DNA from: Kiritimatiellales bacterium
GTDB taxonomy: Bacteria; Verrucomicrobiota; Kiritimatiellia; Kiritimatiellales; Pontiellaceae
Reading direction: 5' to 3'
NCBI GenBank assembly: GCA_021734595.1
Contig: JAIPIO010000069.1
Location: forward strand, 1-14,672
Length of the DNA stretch: 14,672 bases
The position numbers and the translations under genes are program-made. The notes below the pieces were generated by a model. That model was given only the letters and a program-made list of their open reading frames with translations. It did not search any database and was not told the origin of the DNA. This document shows positions 7,463 to 14,014 of this stretch, in pieces. The stretch's first letter is position 1; the number at the start of each line of letters is the position of its first letter.

Positions 7463-7768
7463 ATGAACTCTATGGCCAGTCAGTCTATTTTGCGGGAGCA
7501 GCGTTGGGAAAAATCGTGCAGGGCGGAAAGGCGAGGCGACTATGCAACGGCATTTGAAATCCATCAAACCATCTTGGCGGAGGACACAACCTCCTATGGG
7601 GCTTGGCTGCGGGCCGGATGGCTCTCTTATCAGTTGGGGAATTATGAAGAGTCGCTGCGCTTCTATGAACAGGCTGGCACCATGACCAAAGACGAATGGC
7701 CAAAATATGGCATAAAGAACTGCCGAATCGCGCTCGGCGATACCGACGCGTTGGGCAAAATGACCTAA
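7463..7768 (+). CDS. Small TPR-like protein, paralogue 2
   Basis: A 101-residue protein with no signal peptide. Residues 15-40 (WEKSCRAERRGDYATAFEIH, QTILAE) and 49-72 (LRAGWLSYQLGNYEESLRFY, EQAG) are TPR-type helical hairpins. They match the two hairpins of the protein at 5840-6358 in the same order, but this copy lacks the ~35-residue N-terminal extension and ends soon after the second repeat (ALGDTDALGKMT). AGGAGCAAGGG precedes the ATG at a good distance. It is the last gene of the long + strand unit: two hairpin terminators follow within 160 nt. A cytosolic adaptor role alongside paralogue 1 is an inference. Confidence 0.7.
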   Translation: MNSMASQSILREQRWEKSCRAERRGDYATAFEIHQTILAEDTTSYGAWLRAGWLSYQLGNYEESLRFYEQAGTMTKDEWPKYGIKNCRIALGDTDALGKMT

Positions 7769-7858
7769 TCAAATCTACGGAGTGGACCACTCGACGAGCC
7801 ATTCGGCGGCGGCATAGAAAAACAGGTTTTCCAACAAAACTCCCTTTTCCCCCAAAAA

Positions 7859-7900
7859 AAGCCTCCCATGAATGCGCAATGCATTCGTGGGGGGCTTCCT
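7859..7900 (+). terminator. Strong intrinsic terminator, 17-bp stem
   Basis: AAGCCTCCCATGAATGC (7859-7875) pairs along its full length, with two G-U pairs, with GCATTCGTGGGGGGCTT (7881-7897) around the loop GCAAT. An A-tract (7854-7860) precedes it and CCTTT follows, so it could act in both directions. It closes the long operon ending with the TPR gene at 7768. The stretch 7769-7858 before it holds no gene that I can support. Confidence 0.85.
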
Positions 7901-7923
7901 TTCGGCTGCTGCCGAACATTTTT
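7901..7923 (+). terminator. Second intrinsic terminator, 6-bp stem with T-tract
   Basis: TTCGGC (7901-7906), loop TGCT and GCCGAA (7911-7916) form a perfect short hairpin, followed by CA and five T's (7919-7923). It sits directly after the 17-bp hairpin, so transcription is stopped twice before the EF-hand gene. That separates the upstream operon from the downstream locus. Confidence 0.7.
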
Positions 7924-7935
7924 CCCCAATATCAA

Positions 7936-7947
7936 TGTTTTAAAACA
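7936..7947. promoter_or_regulatory. 12-bp perfect AT-rich palindrome before the EF-hand gene
   Basis: TGTTTTAAAACA is a perfect palindrome lying between the terminators and the ribosome-binding site AGAAGGAG (7953-7960). It could be part of a promoter or operator for the lipoprotein gene, because the promoter must lie in the ~45 nt after the terminators unless transcription reads through. AT-rich palindromes also arise by chance, so support is weak. Confidence 0.25.
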
Positions 7948-7967
7948 AACTCAGAAGGAGAACGAAT

Positions 7968-8240
7968 ATGATGAAACGATTGGCAATTCTACTGTTGGTG
8001 GGAGTCTGTGCGGGCTGCCAGAGACCGGGCGCTCCCATGGGCGGGCGTGGAGGAAAAATATCCGGCGCCGACTTTGTGAAACGACTCGACAAAGACCGGG
8101 ACGGCAGGGTGTCCGTGGATGAATTCGACGGCCCGGCCGGAGATTTCACGCAGTTCGATGCCAACGGGGATGGTTTCCTGACCGAAGATGAGGCGCCGAG
8201 TGGTCCGCCGCCCGGTGCCGGGCGGGGCGGCCGCAGATGA
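7968..8240 (+). CDS. Small EF-hand lipoprotein
   Basis: A 90-residue protein with a lipoprotein signal (MMKRLAILLLVGVCAGC, lipidated Cys at 17; the lipobox has the uncommon Cys at -3). After a Gly-rich spacer come two canonical EF-hand loops. DKDRDGRVSVDE spans residues 41-52, with ligands at positions 1, 3, 5, 9 and 12. DANGDGFLTEDE spans 64-75 with the same spacing. A Pro/Gly/Arg tail ends the protein. It probably binds calcium at the outer membrane or periplasmic face. AGAAGGAG precedes the ATG at 7968; a second ATG follows directly. It is transcribed alone, bounded by terminators on both sides. Such small EF-hand lipoproteins are frequent near sulfatase genes in PVC bacteria. A role in supplying calcium for sulfatase folding is possible but unproven. 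Confidence 0.82.
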   Translation: MMKRLAILLLVGVCAGCQRPGAPMGGRGGKISGADFVKRLDKDRDGRVSVDEFDGPAGDFTQFDANGDGFLTEDEAPSGPPPGAGRGGRR

Positions 8241-8267
8241 TGCCACGCATGGCCGGGTGGGTACTGG

Positions 8268-8299
8268 CAGGGCGATGGTGAATGTTGTGCCCTGTTTTT
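8268..8299 (+). terminator. Intrinsic terminator after the EF-hand gene
   Basis: CAGGGC (8268-8273) and GCCCTG (8289-8294) pair perfectly around a 15-nt loop and are followed by TTTTT (8295-8299). It lies 27 nt after the EF-hand stop and just before the inverted-repeat pair of the sulfatase, consistent with a transcription boundary there. Confidence 0.65.
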
Positions 8300-8304
8300 G
8301 ATTC

Positions 8305-8340
8305 TTCCTGCCATTGGAAGAATTCTTCCCATGGCTGGAA
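8305..8340. promoter_or_regulatory. Paired TTCCN5TGGAA-type inverted repeats upstream of sulfatase
   Basis: Two 15-bp elements, TTCCTGCCATTGGAA (8305-8319) and TTCCCATGGCTGGAA (8326-8340), start exactly 21 bp apart, two helical turns. The same pair with the same 21-bp spacing occurs at 10063-10098 before a sulfatase remnant. A TATACA (8347-8352) follows the second element and could be a -10 box; the repeat would then overlap the -35/spacer region. The start codon is 88 nt downstream, and nothing else recognisable lies in 8353-8412. Likely an operator for a dimeric regulator; the regulator is not in the window. Confidence 0.6.
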
Positions 8341-8427
8341 CTTTTTTATACACTGCGCATTTCGTGTCCGTATGCCGACGCGGGGTTCGTTTACTGTTTA
8401 AATGATGTATTGAAACGGAGGAGTGGA

Positions 8428-10014
8428 ATGAAAAGACGTGGATTTATTGGCAGGGCGACGCTGGCGGGGGCAAGTGGTTTTCTGGTTTCGAAAACAATGG
8501 CGGCTCCCCGTAAGAAACCGAACATTGTTTTGATCATGGGCGACGACATTGGCTTTGCGGACATCGGTTGCTTTGGCGGCGAGATCGATACGCCGAACCT
8601 GGACAAGCTGGGCTTCAACGGCATGCGCTTTGCGCAGGGCTACAACATGGCGAAGTGCAACCCGACGCGTTCGGCGATGCTGACGGGGACGTTTATCGGA
8701 GGCAAGGATTGCCAATCGATGGGCGAGCTGATGGGCAAGGCGGGGTATTCAACCCTCTATGTGGGCAAGGAGCATTTCGACGGCTGGGTGCCGCGGGAGC
8801 GCATCACGGCGATGAACAGCTTCGATCATTCGCTCTGCCACTATGGCGGCGCGGGCTGCTTTTTCTCGCACAACCCGATCACGTTCTATCACAACGAGAA
8901 GAAACTTGAGCATTCGGAGGTGGAGGCGAACACCTCGAAGCCGTACTACAAAACCAACGCCTACACCGACTATGCGCTGCGCTTCCTGGATGAAACCAAG
9001 GACGACGGCAAGCCGTTCTTCCTCTATATGGCCTACGAGTCCGCGCACTACCCGATCCACGCGCTGAAGGAGGACTACGCAAAGTTTAACGGTCGGTATG
9101 ATGTGGGCTGGGACGAAATTCGCCGGAAGCGGTTCGAGAAGCAGAAGAAGCTGGGCATCATCAAAGCAGGCACGCAGCTCTCGTCGCCGTCGGGACTGAA
9201 GGGAATGGAGTATGTGCCGTGGAAGGATGTTCCAGCGGACGAGAAGAAAAAGCGGCTGGAGGAGATGACCGGATTTGCGGCGATGGTGCACTGCCTCGAC
9301 CGCAACATCGGTCGGGTAATCAAGAAGATCGAGGAGCGCGGCGAGCTGGACAATACGCTGATCATGTTCCTTTCCGATAACGGATCGTGTGCGTTCAAGC
9401 GCTGGAAAAACGATCTGCATCCGACCGATCCAACATCCTACCGCAGCCTGCATTCGGTATGGGCGAACGTGGGCGACACGCCGTTCCGTCTGTTTAAGCA
9501 AAACGGCCACGAGGGCGGGGCGCGCACGCATATGATGGCGCACTGGCCCGCAGTTATTAAGAAGCCGTCGATCTGCTGGGACGTGGCGCATTTGGTGGAC
9601 TTTATGCCGACTTTCCTGGAGATCGCCGGTGGCAAGTATCCGTCCACGCAGGATGGCAACCCGACCCCGACGCTGGACGGCCAGAGCCTGATTCCGCTGT
9701 TCAAGGGGCAGAAGCGGCCTGATCACAAAATCATCATCACGGGCTGGACGGAAGCCAAGCGCGCCATCCGACAGGGCGACTGGAAACTCGTACGTGATGG
9801 CGGCGACTGGGAACTCTACAACGTTGAAAAGGATCCGACCGAGCTGGACGATCTTTCGCAGAAGATGCCGGAAAAGGTGGAGGCGCTGCTGAATCTCTAT
9901 GCCGATTGGCGCGCCGCACGGCCCTACCTGCCCGAAAGGCAGAGCGGTGGCGGTTCGGAAAAACCAAAGGATAAGTCCAAAACCGGGAAAAAGAAGAAGC
10001 GTAAAAAGAAGTAG
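8428..10014 (+). CDS. Cys-type sulfatase (family S1), Tat-exported, Lys-rich C-terminus
   Basis: A 528-residue sulfatase that hydrolyses sulfate esters, here probably on a polysaccharide. The ATG at 8428 is chosen because ACGGAGG precedes it and it starts a twin-arginine signal (MKRRGFIGRATLAGASGF); an upstream in-frame ATG at 8314 lies inside the repeat region. Active-site features are the metal ligands D39-D40 (IMGDDIGFADIG), C77-N-P-T-R81, where Cys is converted to formylglycine, K114 and H116 (VGKEH), SAHYPIHA, D317-N318 (FLSDNG), and a basic/His stretch in FKQNGHEGGART. Length is normal for S1. The last 17 residues contain 11 Lys and one Arg (KPKDKSKTGKKKKRKKK), an unusual cationic tail. 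Export by Tat suggests cofactor loading or formylglycine formation before export. S1 subfamily cannot be set by eye. Confidence 0.93.
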   Translation: MKRRGFIGRATLAGASGFLVSKTMAAPRKKPNIVLIMGDDIGFADIGCFGGEIDTPNLDKLGFNGMRFAQGYNMAKCNPTRSAMLTGTFIGGKDCQSMGELMGKAGYSTLYVGKEHFDGWVPRERITAMNSFDHSLCHYGGAGCFFSHNPITFYHNEKKLEHSEVEANTSKPYYKTNAYTDYALRFLDETKDDGKPFFLYMAYESAHYPIHALKEDYAKFNGRYDVGWDEIRRKRFEKQKKLGIIKAGTQLSSPSGLKGMEYVPWKDVPADEKKKRLEEMTGFAAMVHCLDRNIGRVIKKIEERGELDNTLIMFLSDNGSCAFKRWKNDLHPTDPTSYRSLHSVWANVGDTPFRLFKQNGHEGGARTHMMAHWPAVIKKPSICWDVAHLVDFMPTFLEIAGGKYPSTQDGNPTPTLDGQSLIPLFKGQKRPDHKIIITGWTEAKRAIRQGDWKLVRDGGDWELYNVEKDPTELDDLSQKMPEKVEALLNLYADWRAARPYLPERQSGGGSEKPKDKSKTGKKKKRKKK

Positions 10015-10020
10015 GCGGAT

Positions 10021-10055
10021 TGGAAACCGGAAGCCGGAAACTTGAAACTTGAAAT
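10021..10055. repeat. Five tandem heptamers (YKGAARY)
   Basis: Directly after the sulfatase stop, five consecutive 7-nt units share the form (C/T)(G/T)GAA(A/G)(C/T), at 10021, 10028, 10035, 10042 and 10049. Read on the other strand the tract gives a degenerate FKFQVSGFRF-type peptide, a signature of intergenic heptamer repeats found in several PVC genomes. It has no gene-like features and there is no terminator hairpin here. Confidence 0.6.
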
Positions 10056-10062
10056 GGGGAAG

Positions 10063-10098
10063 TTCCAAGGTTTGGAACTCTTCTTTCAGTGATTGGAA
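10063..10098. promoter_or_regulatory. Paired TTCCN5TGGAA-type inverted repeats upstream of sulfatase remnant
   Basis: TTCCAAGGTTTGGAA (10063-10077), which extends to 8-bp perfect arms at 10061-10079, is followed by TTTCAGTGATTGGAA (10084-10098). Starts are again 21 bp apart, the same as in the pair at 8305-8340. The second element ends 10 nt before the ATG of the broken sulfatase at 10109 and touches its ribosome-binding site (GGAAAGG). With no other promoter-like element visible before the beta-helix gene at 10406, this may now be its control region. Confidence 0.6.
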
Positions 10099-10108
10099 AG
10101 GTTACGTG

Positions 10109-10232
10109 ATGAAAAAACTGTTGTATTGGCTGTTTGTGGTTGGGTTGCTTTCGGGTTTTACATTCCAATTTTAAAGTTTCGGCGAGACAACGTCAAAGCC
10201 AAACTTTCTGATCATCCTGGTGGACGACATGG
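10109..10232 (+). pseudogene. 5' remnant of a sulfatase gene
   Basis: An ATG with a ribosome-binding site opens a signal peptide-like stretch (MKKLLYWLFVVGLLSGFTF). An in-frame TAA at 10172-10174 interrupts it. The same frame then resumes with KPNFLIILVDDM, the N-terminal strand and metal-binding Asp pair of S1 sulfatases. The 37 nt at 10196-10232 are identical to 14093-14129 in the sulfatase at the window's end. The similarity stops abruptly after DDM; no Cys motif or remainder of the gene exists. The promoter, start and first ~40 codons of a third sulfatase therefore survive. Confidence 0.8.
10196..10232 (+). repeat. 37-bp exact direct repeat, copy 1 (copy 2 at 14093-14129)
   Basis: The 37 nt encoding the sulfatase N-terminal KPNFLIILVDDM are identical in the remnant and in the sulfatase at 14015. 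Flanks diverge immediately on both sides. The copies lie 3.9 kb apart in the same orientation and bracket the whole beta-helix gene. Confidence 0.85.
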
Positions 10233-10373
10233 ACATGGGACAATCTTGAATTGAGCGAAGACGCCTATCGCCTCACGGACCTTTGGAGCGGAGAATGTCT
10301 TCGCCCGGATTCGAAAGGCCTTTCGCTGGTGATGGAACCCCACTCGGTTCGGCCCATTGAATTACGGAAATAA
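10233..10373 (+). pseudogene. 3' remnant of a glycoside hydrolase gene (GH27-like C-terminal domain)
   Basis: In a different frame from the sulfatase head, an open stretch to TAA 10371-10373 reads TWDNLELSEDAYRLTDLWSG, then ECLRPDSKGLSLVMEPHSVR and PIELRK. The pattern YRLTDLWSGE ... L.PHSVRPIEL matches the C-terminal beta-domain of alpha-galactosidase-type enzymes (GH27, possibly GH36/GH31), which end in DLW-x-G ... PHG-type strands. No start codon, signal peptide or catalytic domain is present. Joined to the sulfatase head near 10229-10247, where ACATGG is doubled, it marks a deletion that removed the inside of two genes. Confidence 0.6.
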
Positions 10374-10405
10374 TTGATTAATCGCATCGGAAGGATCTAG
10401 CTGAT

Positions 10406-13400
10406 ATGAAGATAAAATATGAACCGATCAAGTTTTGGGGCGTCCTGATCTTTTTCACGTTGTGCAGCACATTGGGTCGCGCGGAAAGCAATGTCGATCT
10501 GACCAACGGCGCAAACATAATGTCGTCCGATGCAACGAAAATTTACTCCGCACCCGAGGGCATTGACCGCAGCGCAGACTTTGCGGTCACCGTAGACGGG
10601 CAGGAGGCTTTTGTTTTTTATGTGGCGGAAAACAAGCTTAGAAAAAAATACTTGCCCGGTGCGGATATCACATCCGTGGGGAGTAAAAAAATCGTTGTTA
10701 GGAACACCGTTTCTGATCCGAGTAAAATAGTGATCAGAAAGGCGCGCGAATCGTGGGTCTCTTTTGAGACCGACCAGAGCGCGCTCATTCACGTCGGACA
10801 GTTGGCTGACGCGCTGCCGATGGAAAATGTACTGCTGATTGACGAACTCGGCAATGCGGTCAAACATGAAATTGCCGGCAAAAAAATCTCGTTCACTGCA
10901 ACAGCCGGGCACAAGTATGCATTGATTCTCAACCGCGACCTTTCGCGCCGCTTGACGATTTTCGCCGAAACCCCCGAGCAGGATGTCCCGGACATGAACG
11001 CTTCGGATACCTTTCTCATTAAGCCCGGCACCCCACGCGCGGACTACGAAAAGACGACAAAAAGCACCCTTTATTTTGCGCCCGGGCTGCATGAATTGGG
11101 CGACGGCTTTCCGCTTAAGCCGGGTCTGCAGGTCTACCTGGCTCCGGGGGCGTATGTGCGCGGTTTCTTTACGTGCCCGCCGGATGCGGATACCGCCGGT
11201 GCGTCGGGGGTAAAGATCTTCGGACGGGGGATTTTATCGAGCGAATATAACCAAATCACCGATGGGCCGAATGAAAATTTCCTGCCCCGTCCGTTGCGTT
11301 TTTGGAGCAATTCGATTTACCTGGGTGGCTTTAACCGCGAGCCTGCCGACAACCAAATGGTCAAGGGCATCACCATTATCTATCCCACGCAGCAGCCGAT
11401 CATGGGTAATGGCCGAAATACGCTCATCGAGAATGTTAAGGTTATTAATTTTGAAAAAGGGTTTGGCGGCATCTGCATCGGCTCGCAGTCAACGGTAAAA
11501 GATTGCTACGTGTCGACCGATACCCGGGCCCTCACGACGTTTGGCTCAGACACGACTTTCAGTCGTAATCTGGTCGTCGGCTTTGAGTCGGGCACGCCGT
11601 TTTTTGTGGGCAGCCGCATCCTCGACGATCTCAAGAACATCACATTCGAGAATTCAACCGTAGTCGGTAACTGGGACAATCTGATTGCCGTGCAACAGGC
11701 GCACTTCGGTAATCTAAGCAATTTTGATTTTAAAAATATCAACGCCTTTTACCTCGACGACAAAACCAAGGTGTCGCTGTTATCTCTGGCGGTCGGGTTT
11801 TCGCCCTACCGCCGCGGCGATTATCAGGGAAGTATTAACAAGGTGACAGTCAGCGATATCCACATCACCGCATTGAATTCGTCGCCTGAGGTTTCGGTTG
11901 CCGCCTACGGTTTTAGTGAACAGGCAGCGGTACGCGACGTCAGTGTGCAACACATTAAGGTCAATGGTGAGATGGCAGACTTACTGCCTAAAATCGAGCA
12001 GTGCGCCTATAATATTACCGTTGGCGACAAGACGATCAAAGAGGGTACGCGGCCGGACGCCAAAGATATGAGTCGGAAATACCCGCCCGTTGCAGCGGTG
12101 GATAACCCAGCGAAGGAGTACCCGCGTCGCGACAAAGATGGCGACCAGTATGGCCGGAATATCGCCCACGAGATCGCCTATCCTACCGCGAAGCAAAAAG
12201 CCGCCCCTGATTTTCCGAAAAGCTTGTCCGCCGCTTTTGGCAACAGTGCCACCGGCGCGAGCCTGAAGGGGATAAAGACCATTCCCGCTCCGAAGGGGGA
12301 TTTTTTGCAGACCTACGCGGCCGTCAACGACCCACGCATGTACACGCTGCATTCGCCTGATTACGAGGTGATCATCGCCCAAAAAAGCAGCCGCACGCCG
12401 CCGGCGAATGTACCGGTCTACGAAAACATTGGAACGTTGATGAGCACGGGCAACCGCGTCGTCAACCCGCCCCCGATGCTGACGGAGCATTTTTCTAATT
12501 TCACCCATCGCGGGTCGGTGGAGGTGACGGTCAGGATGAAAGATCGCGTTCCGGCAGTCAAAGACGCGCTGATCATGCCCTCGCAATTGAAGATCCAGCC
12601 AACCTATTCCGCTGACCGGCGGAGCTTCACGTTCATCCTGCCCGGCCCGCAATACCTCGCCATTATCATCAACGGCGACTGGTTGCGCCCGTTGTTTGTT
12701 TTTGCCAACCCGCCGGAAGACCCTGCGCCCGACCCCACCGATCCAGCGGTGCTGACGATTAAAACCGGCGACGACTATAAGACACTGAAAAACCGCAGGA
12801 AACTCGTCGATTACCGGGTAATTAATTTTGTGCCCGGTTATCACAACATCGGTTTTTTCTTTCCCGTTTTTAGCGACCAGACGATTTATATCCCCGGCGA
12901 TGCGTATGTGGCGGGCACGATCCTCGGCGTCAATCGCGCCAACGCAGACAATAATGCTTACGGGACGAAGATCATCACCAAAGACAAAAAGATATTTAAC
13001 TATGCCGCCTTTCTTCACGGTTACCGAAATGCCGATGATTACGTATATATGGATACTTCCATGACCGGGAAAAGTGATTTCCTCGGTGCGATTGAAAACT
13101 TTACCATCCGAGGGCGTGGCATTCTTTCCGGTGAGAAGATGGATTGGTTCAAGGGGCAGGAAAACGTGCCCAGTTACATTATCCTGGTTGACTCATCGGG
13201 CCAAAACGGGGTGCTGGAAGGGTTGACCTTTACCGGCAGACACTTCCACTCCGCGAATTTCTTCGGCTCCCCCGCGTTGTTGGCCAACGTGAAAACCCTA
13301 TACGGCTTCCACGGCAACACCGACGCCTCGCAGTGGGGGATGGTGCGGCGCAACCTCTTCAGTATCGAAGCGGACGACGGCACCTACATTAAGAATGGTT

Positions 13401-13948
13401 TGGATGTCGATGGCTGGTTTGCTTGGCAGCAGAACAACGCCAACGTATTTTGCTTCACCCGTTCCATGCCCAGGGACGGCAACACCCTCGGGCACTCGCT
13501 CATTCGCAACGTAACCGTGATCGACGGGCGTTACGGAGCGTCCTTGGTGAGCAATCTGGCAGGGACGCAATACAACCCGATGCGCGGCGGATTCTGGCTG
13601 GGCATCAATCACGATAGAAACTCCCACAATTTCGGCTATGTCGCCGACATCGTCATGCAGAATATCTATTTTGAGACCATCGTCAACCCGCTCTTCCAGT
13701 TCGCGCCGATGACCGGCACGCGCTACAACAAAATGATCGGTGTCGAGGACATTACCTTTGACAATATACAAGTGCCCATGGGGCAAAACTGGAAGAGTAT
13801 CTTTGGTGGCCGCCCTCAAGCCCCGGATGATTTCATGCGCGGAATTGTGATTAAAGACCTTATCATCGGCGGGAAAAAGACCAACGGTTTCGACGAGTTC
13901 GCCCGTACGAGAAGCGAGGGGCGTAATTTGGATATAGAGATTGAATGA
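10406..13948 (+). CDS. Secreted bimodular beta-helix glycoside hydrolase (GH49/GH28-like), tandem duplication
   Basis: A 1180-residue exported protein (signal MKIKYEPIKFWGVLIFFTLC, cut near GRA27-ES). It has two homologous halves, about 28-555 and 640-1180, each a beta-sandwich followed by a right-handed beta-helix. Half 1 has PGLHELG, LQVYLAPGAYVRGFF and GRGILSSE; half 2 has PGYHNIG, QTIYIPGDAYVAGTI and GRGILSGE. These are the entry motifs of GH49 dextranase-type and related GH28-fold enzymes. Half 2 keeps the three-Asp pattern of these families: D973 (GNTDAS) and D990-D991 (IEADDGTYIKNG), then a WQ-type motif (WFAWQQNNANVF). At the matching place half 1 has D372-T373 and no Asp near 355, so it may be non-catalytic. 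GGAAGGA precedes the ATG. Flanking sulfatases point to a sulfated glycan as substrate; the bond cleaved is unknown. Confidence 0.8.
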   Translation: MKIKYEPIKFWGVLIFFTLCSTLGRAESNVDLTNGANIMSSDATKIYSAPEGIDRSADFAVTVDGQEAFVFYVAENKLRKKYLPGADITSVGSKKIVVRNTVSDPSKIVIRKARESWVSFETDQSALIHVGQLADALPMENVLLIDELGNAVKHEIAGKKISFTATAGHKYALILNRDLSRRLTIFAETPEQDVPDMNASDTFLIKPGTPRADYEKTTKSTLYFAPGLHELGDGFPLKPGLQVYLAPGAYVRGFFTCPPDADTAGASGVKIFGRGILSSEYNQITDGPNENFLPRPLRFWSNSIYLGGFNREPADNQMVKGITIIYPTQQPIMGNGRNTLIENVKVINFEKGFGGICIGSQSTVKDCYVSTDTRALTTFGSDTTFSRNLVVGFESGTPFFVGSRILDDLKNITFENSTVVGNWDNLIAVQQAHFGNLSNFDFKNINAFYLDDKTKVSLLSLAVGFSPYRRGDYQGSINKVTVSDIHITALNSSPEVSVAAYGFSEQAAVRDVSVQHIKVNGEMADLLPKIEQCAYNITVGDKTIKEGTRPDAKDMSRKYPPVAAVDNPAKEYPRRDKDGDQYGRNIAHEIAYPTAKQKAAPDFPKSLSAAFGNSATGASLKGIKTIPAPKGDFLQTYAAVNDPRMYTLHSPDYEVIIAQKSSRTPPANVPVYENIGTLMSTGNRVVNPPPMLTEHFSNFTHRGSVEVTVRMKDRVPAVKDALIMPSQLKIQPTYSADRRSFTFILPGPQYLAIIINGDWLRPLFVFANPPEDPAPDPTDPAVLTIKTGDDYKTLKNRRKLVDYRVINFVPGYHNIGFFFPVFSDQTIYIPGDAYVAGTILGVNRANADNNAYGTKIITKDKKIFNYAAFLHGYRNADDYVYMDTSMTGKSDFLGAIENFTIRGRGILSGEKMDWFKGQENVPSYIILVDSSGQNGVLEGLTFTGRHFHSANFFGSPALLANVKTLYGFHGNTDASQWGMVRRNLFSIEADDGTYIKNGLDVDGWFAWQQNNANVFCFTRSMPRDGNTLGHSLIRNVTVIDGRYGASLVSNLAGTQYNPMRGGFWLGINHDRNSHNFGYVADIVMQNIYFETIVNPLFQFAPMTGTRYNKMIGVEDITFDNIQVPMGQNWKSIFGGRPQAPDDFMRGIVIKDLIIGGKKTNGFDEFARTRSEGRNLDIEIE

Positions 13949-13964
13949 GGCGTTTCTCGCCTCA
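13946..13964 (+). terminator. Hairpin over the stop codon of the beta-helix gene
   Basis: TGAGGCG (13946-13952, including the stop TGA), loop TTTCT and CGCCTCA (13958-13964) form a perfect 7-bp hairpin. No T-tract follows, so it may be a weak or factor-assisted terminator or an mRNA-stabilising structure between the beta-helix gene and the sulfatase that starts 66 nt downstream. Confidence 0.35.
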
Positions 13965-14014
13965 ATGCCGAGGTTGACCGCGACATGGGAAAAGTTTGAA
14001 TAGAGAGGTTGGAG

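Noticed and set aside
7859..7923. Hairpins considered as a riboswitch or small RNA
   Set aside because: The two hairpins with adjacent A/T tracts are fully explained as terminators; no conserved aptamer-like core is visible.
7696..7971. 91-codon + strand frame after the second TPR gene
   Set aside because: It overlaps the TPR gene's end in another frame, passes through both terminators, and has no ribosome-binding site or motif.
7868..8122. 84-codon + strand frame overlapping the terminators and the EF-hand gene
   Set aside because: It starts inside a terminator hairpin and runs out of frame through the lipoprotein gene.
8314..8427. Upstream in-frame extension of the sulfatase starting at 8314
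   Set aside because: The start lies inside the first inverted repeat with no ribosome-binding site. The extension would bury the twin-arginine signal that begins at 8428.
8749..10068. 439-codon open frame on the minus strand
   Set aside because: Antisense of the well-supported sulfatase. Its N-terminus is the heptamer repeat and the composition is unlike a real protein.
10015..10405. Mobile element or attachment site between the sulfatase and the beta-helix gene
   Set aside because: No transposase, terminal inverted repeats or target-site duplication were found. The contents are explained by heptamers, operator repeats and gene remnants.
11981..13018. 345-codon open frame on the minus strand
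   Set aside because: Antisense of the beta-helix gene, which has clear family motifs on both sides of this stretch.
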